Positions 49,101 through 56,616 of a DNA stretch of 64,000 nucleotides are shown here, in pieces. This stretch comes from Ferrovibrio sp. (lineage in GTDB: Bacteria; Pseudomonadota; Alphaproteobacteria; Ferrovibrionales; Ferrovibrionaceae): contig NZ_JAOZVR010000047.1 in NCBI RefSeq assembly GCF_025869515.1, positions 1-64,000 on the forward strand. The letters run 5' to 3'. The first letter of the stretch is position 1. Each line of letters starts with the position of its first letter. The notes beneath the pieces are model-generated. The model saw only the letters and a program-made list of their open reading frames with translations. It was not told the DNA's origin and made no database searches. Made by a program: the position numbers and the translations under genes.

Positions 49101-49493
49101 ATGCTGCTTTTTCGCATTGCACAATTTTTATGTGTTTTAGCTACTGTGCTGTTTGCCTCACCCCTGACGGTGCTGGCCCAGGCCAAGGCCCCGTTACAGC
49201 TGGTGATGTTCGAGCGCGACGATTGCCCGTGGTGCAGGGTCTGGCACCGGGAGATCGGCACCGGCTATCCGAAATCCGACGAGGGCCTGCAGGCGCCGCT
49301 GCGCCGTGTCGACCTGGACAGGTCTTGGCCTGCCGATCTGCCGAAATTGCCGATTCTCTACACGCCCACCTTCGTGCTGATGGCCTGCAACCGCGAAGTG
49401 GCACGTTTCATCGGCTATCCCGGCGCGGATTTCTTTTATCCCAAAATTGCGCAGTTAATCGCCGATCACGCCGGGGGCGCAGCATGCGGCTAA
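49101..49493 (+). CDS. soxS: SoxS-like periplasmic thioredoxin
   Basis: The 130-residue protein has a signal peptide and a thioredoxin-like active site CPWC at residues 42-45 (ERDDCPWCRVWHREIG), followed by the cis-proline region LYTPTFVLM. SoxS in Paracoccus is a reductant needed to reactivate SoxY, and this position at the head of soxX-D fits. The start codon has no clear ribosome-binding site. The upstream 5' part is A/T-richer than its neighbours. A membrane electron donor (SoxV/CcdA) is not in the window. Confidence 0.85.
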   Translation: MLLFRIAQFLCVLATVLFASPLTVLAQAKAPLQLVMFERDDCPWCRVWHREIGTGYPKSDEGLQAPLRRVDLDRSWPADLPKLPILYTPTFVLMACNREVARFIGYPGADFFYPKIAQLIADHAGGAACG

Positions 49494-49504
49494 AGGGTGC
49501 GACA

Positions 49505-49535
49505 AAACTCCACTTGCAAAATGTGGAATGAGTTT
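49505..49535. promoter_or_regulatory. Imperfect inverted repeat before soxX
   Basis: AAACT-CCAC and GTGG...AGTTT form a split palindrome in the 129-base gap after soxS. It may bind a sox regulator (SoxR of the ArsR family acts on such clusters elsewhere), though the arms are interrupted. Confidence 0.35.
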
Positions 49536-49622
49536 GTTATGGACTCCTCAACCAGCAGTCGACAGGCTGCGCCATCGGTCCGAAGCATCAACGGGCAGTG
49601 TGGTCATAAAACCGGAGGAACG

Positions 49623-50093
49623 ATGCGCCTGACGCTTGCCGCCGCAGCCCTGCTGCTGGCTTCTGCATCACTCTCGACCGCCCTCGCCCAGACGGCGGAC
49701 GTCCGCGAGCCCGGCCTGCTGCCCTATATGGTCAAGGATTATGCGATCGAGAAGTCGCTGACCGGCAAGCCCGGCGACGCGGCAAATGGTCGCGCGCTTG
49801 CCATAACCAGCGGCCAGGGCAATTGCGTGATCTGCCATAAAATGCCGATCCCCGAAGTCGCTTTCCGCATCGGCAATGTCGGCCCCGATCTGACCGAGGT
49901 CGGCGGTCGCCTGACGCCCGGCGAGATTCGCATGCGGATCGTGAACCCGAAGCTGCTCAACGAAGAAACCATCATGCCGGCCTATTACCGGGTCAACGGC
50001 CTGAACCGCGTTGCCACCCGCTTCGCCAACAAGCCGATGCTGACGCCCGAGCAGGTCGAAGATCTCGTCGCCTATCTGTCGTCGCTGAAGTAA
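49623..50093 (+). CDS. soxX: Thiosulfate-oxidation cytochrome c SoxX
   Basis: The 156-residue monohaem cytochrome pairs with SoxA to form the SoxXA enzyme, which attaches thiosulfate to the SoxY cysteine in the periplasm. A signal peptide ends after ALAQ. The haem-binding CVICH is at residues 68-72, and the likely axial methionine is in ETIMPAYYRV at 118. The ATG has GGAGGA upstream. Typical SoxX segments are VGPDLTEVGGRLTPGEIRM and LTPEQVEDLVAYLSSL. Confidence 0.95.
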   Translation: MRLTLAAAALLLASASLSTALAQTADVREPGLLPYMVKDYAIEKSLTGKPGDAANGRALAITSGQGNCVICHKMPIPEVAFRIGNVGPDLTEVGGRLTPGEIRMRIVNPKLLNEETIMPAYYRVNGLNRVATRFANKPMLTPEQVEDLVAYLSSLK

Positions 50094-50123
50094 GCGCGTA
50101 CCGTTCCAGCAGGAGTGTCTGTC

Positions 50124-50594
50124 ATGACCGAATCCCTTCACCTCCCCCGGCGCCAGACCGGCGTCAGCCGCCGTCAGGCGGTTGCCGCGCTGGGAGCGGC
50201 TGCGGCGTTGATGCCCTTTGCCGCTTCGGCGTCGCCCGAAACCGCCAAGAAACTGCTGAGCGAGCTGGCCAAGGCCGAGCCGAAGGCCGGCAAGGTGCAG
50301 ATCAAAACCCAGGAAATCGCCGAGAACGGCAATACCGTGCCGGTCACCATCGCGGTCGAAAGCCCGATGACGGAAAAGGATTACGTCAAAGCGATCCATG
50401 TCGTCGCCGACCGCAATCCGCAGCCCGGCGTTGCCAGCTTTCTGCTGACGCCGGCCAACGGCAAGGCGGAAGTGCAGCTGCGCATGCGCATGGCGGAAAC
50501 GCAGAATATCATCGCTGTCGCCGAGATGAACGACGGTACAACCTGGACCGCGACCCGCGAGGTCAAGGTCACCATCGGCGGCTGCGGCGGCTGA
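50124..50594 (+). CDS. soxY: Thiosulfate-oxidation carrier protein SoxY
   Basis: SoxY carries the sulfur substrate covalently on its C-terminal cysteine. The 156-residue protein has a twin-arginine signal (GVSRRQAVAALGAAAALM), exporting it to the periplasm already folded with SoxZ. The C terminus reads VTIGGCGG, the swinging-arm cysteine at residue 154. The start is the ATG at 50124 with AGGAG eight bases upstream; a GTG three codons earlier is an alternative. It is followed by soxZ. Confidence 0.96.
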   Translation: MTESLHLPRRQTGVSRRQAVAALGAAAALMPFAASASPETAKKLLSELAKAEPKAGKVQIKTQEIAENGNTVPVTIAVESPMTEKDYVKAIHVVADRNPQPGVASFLLTPANGKAEVQLRMRMAETQNIIAVAEMNDGTTWTATREVKVTIGGCGG

Positions 50595-50626
50595 GCGGCG
50601 AAGCGGAATAGGAAAGGATCAAGACC

Positions 50627-50956
50627 ATGGCTGAAGATATCAAGCCGCGCATCCGGGTGCCGCAAAGCGCCAAGAAGGATGAAATCATAGAGATCAAGAC
50701 ACTGATCTCGCATCCGATGGAATCTGGTCAGCGCAAGGATTCGCAGGGCAAAACCATCCCGCGCAAGATCATCAACAAGATGACCGTCGCCTTCAACGGC
50801 AAGCAGGTCTTCGAGGCGAAGCTGGAACCCGCCATCTCGGCGAATCCCTATCTGTCGTTCTTCCTGAAATGCACGCAGAGCGGCAGCCTGGAATTCGCCT
50901 GGACCGACGACGACGGCAGCACCTACAAGGCCACCCAGGCCATTACGGTAGCCTGA
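50627..50956 (+). CDS. soxZ: SoxZ, partner of SoxY
   Basis: SoxZ is the small partner that holds SoxY in the SoxYZ carrier. The 109-residue protein has no signal peptide of its own, consistent with hitch-hiking on the Tat signal of SoxY. Family segments are MAEDIKPRIRVPQSAKKDEI, EIKTLISHPMESGQR, PRKIINKMTVAFNGKQVF and FLKCTQSGSLEFAWTDDDG. It lies three bases before soxA. Confidence 0.96.
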   Translation: MAEDIKPRIRVPQSAKKDEIIEIKTLISHPMESGQRKDSQGKTIPRKIINKMTVAFNGKQVFEAKLEPAISANPYLSFFLKCTQSGSLEFAWTDDDGSTYKATQAITVA

Positions 50957-50959
50957 GCG

Positions 50960-51817
50960 ATGCGCATGCCCCATTCACGCATCCTCCCCGCCGCCGCAGC
51001 GCTGATGCTGATGAGTGGATTGGCCGCCTGCGACAACAAGCAGACGGCCGGCAGCAACGAGAACGAGGTGCTGGCGCAATATCGCGCCAATCCGAAATTC
51101 GCCGACCGCATCGTTGGCGACAAGTTTTCCGGTTATGTCTTCGCCTCTCCGGAAACCCAGACGATGCAGGACGACGATTTCGAGAATCCCGGCATGCTGG
51201 CGGTACAGGATGGCGAAACGGAATGGAGCACGGTGGCTGGCAGCGCCGGAAAATCCTGCGCCTCCTGCCATGGCGACGCCGCCAAGAGCATGAAGGGCGT
51301 GGCCGTCACCTATCCGAAATTCGAGCCCAAGCGCGGCAAACTCGCCAATATCGAGCATCGCATCAACCTCTGCCGCACCGAGCAGATGAAGGCGCCGGAG
51401 CTGAAATGGGAATCCAAACCCCTGCTCGGCCTGACCGCCTATGTCGAATACCAGTCGCGCGGCCTGCCGATCAGCGTCAAGGTCGATGGCGCGGCCCAGC
51501 CCTTCTTCGAGGAGGGCAAGAAGTTCTACTACACCCGGCGCGGCCAGATGGACATTGCCTGTAACCAGTGCCACGAGGCCAATGCCGGCATGAGCATCGG
51601 CGTCGAGAATCTCAGCCAGGGCCAGTCGAACGGCTATCCGACCTATCGGCTGAAATGGCAGTCCTTCGGCTCGCTGCATCGCCGCTTCGAAGGCTGCAAC
51701 GAGGAAGTCCGGGCCCAGCCTTTCCCGCGCGGCTCCGACGAATACACCAATCTCGAACTCTTCGTTGCCTGGCGCGGCAACGGACTGAAGTCCGAAGCTC
51801 CCAGCGTCCGCCGCTAA
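50960..51817 (+). CDS. soxA: Dihaem cytochrome c SoxA with a lipobox-like signal
   Basis: SoxA is the catalytic subunit of SoxXA. The 285-residue protein has two haem sites, CASCH at 100-104 and CNQCH at 201-205. The cysteine of the active-site persulfide ligand is in RRFEGCNEEVRAQPF at residue 246. SoxA proteins may have one or two haems, and this is the dihaem form. The signal ends SGLAACDNK, so Cys24 sits in a perfect lipobox, which is unusual for SoxA. An aspartate follows the cysteine, which in E. coli keeps lipoproteins in the inner membrane. It starts 3 bases after soxZ. Confidence 0.95.
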   Translation: MRMPHSRILPAAAALMLMSGLAACDNKQTAGSNENEVLAQYRANPKFADRIVGDKFSGYVFASPETQTMQDDDFENPGMLAVQDGETEWSTVAGSAGKSCASCHGDAAKSMKGVAVTYPKFEPKRGKLANIEHRINLCRTEQMKAPELKWESKPLLGLTAYVEYQSRGLPISVKVDGAAQPFFEEGKKFYYTRRGQMDIACNQCHEANAGMSIGVENLSQGQSNGYPTYRLKWQSFGSLHRRFEGCNEEVRAQPFPRGSDEYTNLELFVAWRGNGLKSEAPSVRR

Positions 51818-51901
51818 GCCTTTCGCCCCGCAAGGGGCGGAAGCACGCAGGTTTTGTACAGAAAAATACTGTTGTCGATTGCAAACGAAGGATGCGAGTG
51901 A

Positions 51902-53608
51902 ATGCTGAGCCGCCGCGATATCCTGCAAGCCGGTGCCGCCGCCGCAGTGCTGCTCGGCGGCGCGTCCGTGGGCACGCGAGCCGCAGACCAGAAAATCAGC
52001 CAGGCCGACCTGCTGCGCTTCCAACCGCTTGGTCAGGTCACGCTGCTGCATTTCACCGACATCCATGCCCAGCTGATGCCGCTGTATTTCCGCGAGCCCA
52101 GCGTGAATATCGGTGTCGGCGAGGCGCTCGGCCTGCCGCCGCATCTGGTCGGTTCCCACCTGCTGCGCCAGTACGGCATCAAGGCCGCTTCACCCGAGGC
52201 TCATGCGCTGACCTATGCGGATTTCGCCCAGCTGGCAAAGGAATATGGCCGGCTTGGCGGTGTGGCGCAGCTCGCTACACTGGTGAAAGCGATCCGCGCC
52301 GAACGGCCGAACAACACGCTGCTGCTCGATGGTGGTGACACCTGGCAGGGCAGCTACACCTCGCTGGCCGAGAAGGGCGGCGACATGGTGAAGGTGATGC
52401 AGGCGCTTGGCGTGGAAGCCATGACCGCGCACTGGGAATTTACCTACGGCGCGGAGCGCGTGAAGCAGATCACCGAGAGCATGGGCATCCCCTTCCTGTG
52501 CGGCAATGTGAAGGATACCAGCTTCGGCGACGAGGTTTTCGAATCGACCAAGATGTTTGAGCGCGGCGGGGTGAAGATCGCCGTAATCGGCCAAGCCTTC
52601 CCCTATACGCCGATTGCCAATCCGCGCTACCTGATTCCCGACTGGTCGTTCGGCATCGAGGAAGACAAGGTACAGCAGCGCGTCGATGCCGCGCGCGCCG
52701 GCGGCGCCGAGCTGATCGTGCTGCTGAGCCATAACGGCTTCGATGTCGACCGCAAGCTGGCCGCCCGCGTCAAGGGTATCGACGTGATCCTGACCGGCCA
52801 TACTCATGATGCGATTCCTGCCGTGGTCGAAATCGGCACCACCCTGCTGGTGGCGCCGGGCAGCCATGGCAAGTTCCTTGCCCGCCTCGACCTCGACGTG
52901 AAGAACAAGAAAGTGGCGGCCTACCGCTTCCGCCTGATCCCGGTTTTCTCCGATGCGATCACGCCGGATCCGGCCATGAAGAAATTGGTCGACGACATCC
53001 GCGCGCCGCATAAGGCGGTGATCGACAAGGTCTATGGCCAGGCGGATTCACTGCTGTACCGGCGCGGCAATTTCAACGGCACCTTCGACGACCTGATCTG
53101 CCAGGCCATGCTGGCCGAGCGCGAGGCGGAGATCGCGCTGTCGCCCGGTTTCCGCTGGGGCGCCACCCTGCTGCCCGGCCAGGCGATCACCGGCGACATC
53201 CTGTATTCGCAGACGGCCATCACCTATCCCAATGTCTATCGCAACCAGATGACGGGCGAATTCCTCAAGACCGTGCTGGAGGATGTCGCCGATAACCTGT
53301 TCAACCCGGACCCTTACTATCAGCAGGGCGGCGATATGGTGCGGGTCGGTGGGCTGGCCTACAGCATCGATGTGTCCAAGCCGATCGGCCAGCGCATTTC
53401 CAACATGACCCTGCTGCGCAACAACCAGCCAATCGATCCGGGCAGGAGCTATACGGTGGCCGGCTGGGCCTCGATCAACGAGGGCACCGAAGGGCCGCCG
53501 ATCTACGACCTGGTCGGCAAATACATCAGCAGCAGGAAGGCCATCGCCATCCCGGAGAACCGCAGCGTCAAAGTCACCGGCGCCGATCCGCGCGGCATGG
53601 CAGCGTAA
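51902..53608 (+). CDS. soxB: Sulfate thioesterase SoxB
   Basis: SoxB is a dinuclear manganese enzyme that releases sulfate from the SoxY-bound intermediate in the periplasm. The 568-residue protein has a Tat signal (SRRDILQAGAAAAVLLGGAS). Metal-site motifs are FTDIHAQLMP (Asp53, His55), LDGGDTWQGS (Asp143), SHNGFDVD and LTGHTHDAIP. The conserved HWEFTYG segment (about 178) is also present. SoxB has the 5'-nucleotidase fold and is commonly used as a marker of sulfur oxidisers. An 84-base gap separates it from soxA. Confidence 0.97.
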   Translation: MLSRRDILQAGAAAAVLLGGASVGTRAADQKISQADLLRFQPLGQVTLLHFTDIHAQLMPLYFREPSVNIGVGEALGLPPHLVGSHLLRQYGIKAASPEAHALTYADFAQLAKEYGRLGGVAQLATLVKAIRAERPNNTLLLDGGDTWQGSYTSLAEKGGDMVKVMQALGVEAMTAHWEFTYGAERVKQITESMGIPFLCGNVKDTSFGDEVFESTKMFERGGVKIAVIGQAFPYTPIANPRYLIPDWSFGIEEDKVQQRVDAARAGGAELIVLLSHNGFDVDRKLAARVKGIDVILTGHTHDAIPAVVEIGTTLLVAPGSHGKFLARLDLDVKNKKVAAYRFRLIPVFSDAITPDPAMKKLVDDIRAPHKAVIDKVYGQADSLLYRRGNFNGTFDDLICQAMLAEREAEIALSPGFRWGATLLPGQAITGDILYSQTAITYPNVYRNQMTGEFLKTVLEDVADNLFNPDPYYQQGGDMVRVGGLAYSIDVSKPIGQRISNMTLLRNNQPIDPGRSYTVAGWASINEGTEGPPIYDLVGKYISSRKAIAIPENRSVKVTGADPRGMAA

Positions 53609-53622
53609 GGAGGGAATGACTC

Positions 53623-54894
53623 ATGAGCCCACCGAATGACCCATCCCGGCGCCGCTTCCTGAAAACCTCTGCCATTGGCGGCCTGACGCTGGTGGCGGGC
53701 GCCGGTGTCGGCGAAGCGATGGCGGCCGGCGCCGACAACCTGCCGCCCAATGTGCCGGAATGGATGAAGACGCTCGGACCCGGCGTCACCGCCAATCCCT
53801 ACGGCAATCCGTCGCCGTATGAAAAGAATACGATCCGGCGCAACGTGCCCTGGTTGACGGCGACGGAAGAATCCTCGATCAATTTCACACCGCTGCATGA
53901 ACTCGACGGCATCATTACGCCGAGCGGCCTGTGTTTCGAACGCCATCACGGCGGTGTGCCCGATATCGACCCTGAACAGCACCGGCTGATGATCCATGGC
54001 CTGGTCGACCGGCCGCTGATCTTCACCATGGCCGACCTGATGCGCTTCCCTTCGGTCAGCCGCATCCATTTCCTGGAATGCCCGGCGAACGGCGGCATGG
54101 AATGGAAGGGCGCGCAGATGGCCGGCGTGCAGTTCAGCCACGGCATGGTGCATTGCTGCGAATGGACCGGCGTCAAGCTTTCCACCCTGCTGGCAGAAGC
54201 GGGCGTGCAGAAAAGCGCCAAATGGATTCTCGCCGAGGGTGCCGATGCCGCGGCGATGACACGCAGCATCCCGCTGGCCAAGGCGATGGACGATATCATC
54301 GTCTGCTATTCGCAGAACGGCGAGCGCATCCGGCCGGAAAACGGCTATCCGCTGCGCCTGCTGGTGCCGGGCTGGGAAGGCAATGTCAACATCAAATGGC
54401 TGCGCCGCATCAAGGTCGGCGACCAGCCCTGGCATCATCGCGAGGAGACCTCGAAATACACCGACCTGATGCCGGACGGCAAAGCCCGCCAGTTCACTTT
54501 CGTGCAGGAGGCTAATTCGGTCATCACCTCCCCATGTCCGGAAAAGCCGCTGAAGCATGGCAAGGGCTTCTACGAAATCCGCGGCCTCGCATGGTCCGGC
54601 TACGGCAGGATCAAGAAAGTGGATGTCAGCACCGATGGCGGCATGAACTGGCGCACGGCTGAATTGCAGGGCCCGGTGCTGTCGCGCTGCCTGACCCGCT
54701 TCCGCCTGCCGCTGCAATGGGACGGGCGGCCGATGCTGCTGCAGAGCCGCGCCACCGATGACAGCGGTTATGTGCAGCCGAGCATCGAAAATTTGCGCAA
54801 GGCGCGCGGCCTCAATTCGATCTATCACAAGAATTCGATCCATACCTGGCGCGTGCGTCCCGATGGCGAGGTTGAGAATGTTCAGATCGCTTAA
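53623..54894 (+). CDS. soxC: Sulfane dehydrogenase molybdoprotein SoxC
   Basis: SoxC is the molybdenum subunit of SoxCD, which oxidises the sulfane sulfur on SoxY and yields extra electrons. The 423-residue protein has a Tat signal (SRRRFLKTSAIGGLTLVAG). The sulfite-oxidase-type molybdopterin domain contains FLECPANGGMEW with the molybdenum-ligating cysteine and LRLLVPGWEGNVNIKWLRR. The dimerisation domain at the end contains SGYGRIKKVDVSTDGG. Presence of soxCD indicates full oxidation of thiosulfate to sulfate without sulfur globules. soxD overlaps its end by 17 bases. Confidence 0.96.
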   Translation: MSPPNDPSRRRFLKTSAIGGLTLVAGAGVGEAMAAGADNLPPNVPEWMKTLGPGVTANPYGNPSPYEKNTIRRNVPWLTATEESSINFTPLHELDGIITPSGLCFERHHGGVPDIDPEQHRLMIHGLVDRPLIFTMADLMRFPSVSRIHFLECPANGGMEWKGAQMAGVQFSHGMVHCCEWTGVKLSTLLAEAGVQKSAKWILAEGADAAAMTRSIPLAKAMDDIIVCYSQNGERIRPENGYPLRLLVPGWEGNVNIKWLRRIKVGDQPWHHREETSKYTDLMPDGKARQFTFVQEANSVITSPCPEKPLKHGKGFYEIRGLAWSGYGRIKKVDVSTDGGMNWRTAELQGPVLSRCLTRFRLPLQWDGRPMLLQSRATDDSGYVQPSIENLRKARGLNSIYHKNSIHTWRVRPDGEVENVQIA

Positions 54895-55537
54895 AATCCT
54901 TGCCATCCTGCTGGCGCTCGGCCTGGCGCTACCGGTGGCGGCGCAGGACAAGCCGGCAAAGCGCTTCGGCTTCGGCACACCGGCCACGACCGAACAGATC
55001 GCCGGCTGGAATATCGACGTGCGCGGCCCCGATGGCGCCGGCCTGCCGCCCGGCAAGGGCAGCGTCGCCGCTGGCGAAGAGCTTTTCATGGCGCAATGCG
55101 CAGCCTGCCATGGCGAGTTCGCCGAAGGTGCCGGCCGCTACCCGGAGCTGATCGGCGGCCGCGGCACGCTGAAATCCGACGACCCGCGCAAGACCATCGA
55201 CAGTTACTGGCCGCACGGCCCCAGTCTGTATGATTACATCTATCGGGCCATGCCCTTCGGTGCGCCGCAGAGCTTGACCCATGACGAGGTCTATTCCATC
55301 GTCGCCTGGCTGCTGAACCAGGGCGACCTGTGGCCGGCCGACAAGGACCTCGACGCCGCCAGCCTCAAGGCGCTGAAACTGCCGAACCGCGACGGCTTCA
55401 TTACCGGCGGCGATCCGCGACCCGATGTGAAACCCGATACCTGCATGACCAACTGCCGCACAGCGCCGCCCAAGATCACCAGCGACCTGGCCGCCCGGCT
55501 GGGCGTGACGCCGACACAACAGAAGGCGGCTGACTGA
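54878..55537 (+). CDS. soxD: Cytochrome c subunit SoxD, short monohaem form
   Basis: SoxD takes the electrons from SoxC. The 219-residue protein has a signal peptide and one haem site, CAACH at residues 74-78, with a probable axial methionine in RAMPFGAPQ at 125. The Paracoccus SoxD is longer and dihaem, so this is a short monohaem version. The C-terminal tail contains a Cys-x3-Cys pair (TCMTNC, 189 and 193) of unknown role. The start is the ATG at 54878, inside the end of soxC. Confidence 0.92.
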   Translation: MFRSLKILAILLALGLALPVAAQDKPAKRFGFGTPATTEQIAGWNIDVRGPDGAGLPPGKGSVAAGEELFMAQCAACHGEFAEGAGRYPELIGGRGTLKSDDPRKTIDSYWPHGPSLYDYIYRAMPFGAPQSLTHDEVYSIVAWLLNQGDLWPADKDLDAASLKALKLPNRDGFITGGDPRPDVKPDTCMTNCRTAPPKITSDLAARLGVTPTQQKAAD

Positions 55538-55539
55538 GC

Positions 55540-55998
55540 ATGTCCACGCGGCGTGCCGTTCTGTTTGCCCTGACCGCGCTGCTGCCCGCCGCTGCCCATA
55601 TCGACGCCTGGGCCCAGGCCGGAAAATTCGCCGATCCGCAGCCGACCATCGACAATCCGCGCAAGATTGTGCTCAGCCTGTCGGAAGACGATCCGAAGCG
55701 GATCAGCGCCGTGTTCAGCAACATCACGAATATCCAGAAATATTACGATGCCACCCAGGTGAAACTGGCGGTGATCGCCTACGGGCCCGGACTGGTTGCC
55801 GTGCTGAAGGGCAGCCCGGTGGCCCAGCGCATCGCCAGCCTGCAGGAACTTGAGGTCGACTTCATCGCCTGCGGCGCTACATTGGACACCATGAAGAAAA
55901 CAAAAGCCGATCTGCTGCCCGAAGTCTCCGTCGTGCCGAACGGCCTGCCGGAGATCGTCGAGCGCAGCCTGCGCGGCTGGATTCACCTGCGTCCGTGA
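55540..55998 (+). CDS. Periplasmic DsrE-like protein of the sox cluster
   Basis: The 152-residue protein has a signal peptide (VLFALTALLPAAAHIDAWA). Its DsrE/DsrF-like core includes KIVLSLSEDDPKRISAVFSN, VKLAVIAYGPGLVAVLKG, and a single conserved cysteine in DFIACGATLDTM at residue 111. DsrE-family proteins bind sulfur on such a cysteine and pass it on. In this setting it may act as an extra periplasmic sulfur carrier or as a SoxYZ partner. It starts 3 bases after soxD and overlaps the thioredoxin gene by 4 bases. Confidence 0.8.
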   Translation: MSTRRAVLFALTALLPAAAHIDAWAQAGKFADPQPTIDNPRKIVLSLSEDDPKRISAVFSNITNIQKYYDATQVKLAVIAYGPGLVAVLKGSPVAQRIASLQELEVDFIACGATLDTMKKTKADLLPEVSVVPNGLPEIVERSLRGWIHLRP

Positions 55999-56594
55999 AG
56001 GCTATGCTGACCCGCCGCCGTCTGCTCGCCGCCCTGCCCGCCAGTCTGATTCTGGCACCGGCCGCCCTGCATGCTGCGCGGGTGAATGACGATGGCCTGC
56101 ATGTGCAGGACTGGTTTCTCGACAGTTTCCTAGATCTCAAGCAGGACATCGAGGAAGCCGCGGCCAAAGGCAAGCGGGTGGCGCTGAGCTTCGAGCAGCG
56201 CGGCTGCATCTTCTGCACCGAGATGCACGAGAAACATCTCGCCGACCCGGCGATCAGCGGCTATATCCGCCAGCATTTCGAAATGATCCAGCTTAACCTG
56301 TTCGGCGCCCGCGAAGTCACCGATCTGGACGGCCGTGCCCTGCCGGAAAAGGACATGGCCCGGCGCTGGGCGGTATCGGCCACGCCGACCATCCTGTTCC
56401 TGCCCGACAAACCGGTGAAGGGATCGGCCAAGGATGTGGCGTCGGCGCGCATGCGTGGCCTGTTGCCGCCGCCGGCTTTCCTCGCCATGTTCAAATTCGT
56501 GGCCGAGCGTGCCTACGAAAAGATGGAATTCCCCGCCTATCTGGCGCAGCATCGGATCGATGCGGCCAAGGCGGCCGCCACGCCCAGCAACTGA
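55995..56594 (+). CDS. soxW: SoxW-like periplasmic thioredoxin
   Basis: The 199-residue protein has a signal with an arginine-rich N terminus (TRRRLLAALPASLILAPAAL). The thioredoxin-fold active site is CIFC at residues 71-74 (SFEQRGCIFCTEMHEKHLA), and the cis-proline region is VSATPTILFLPD. SoxW-type proteins are often co-encoded with sox genes and receive electrons from SoxV. The start is a GTG overlapping the previous stop as GTGA; an ATG three codons later is equally possible. The DsbC/G-like subfamily is an alternative name. Confidence 0.78.
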   Translation: MKAMLTRRRLLAALPASLILAPAALHAARVNDDGLHVQDWFLDSFLDLKQDIEEAAAKGKRVALSFEQRGCIFCTEMHEKHLADPAISGYIRQHFEMIQLNLFGAREVTDLDGRALPEKDMARRWAVSATPTILFLPDKPVKGSAKDVASARMRGLLPPPAFLAMFKFVAERAYEKMEFPAYLAQHRIDAAKAAATPSN

Positions 56595-56616
56595 ACCTTT
56601 CCGTCTGTCCATTCGC

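Noticed and set aside
56434..56616. N-terminal extension of the spermidine-synthase-like protein
   Set aside because: It overlaps the SoxW-like gene in another phase, and its arginine/cysteine-rich sequence is unlike a membrane-protein N terminus.
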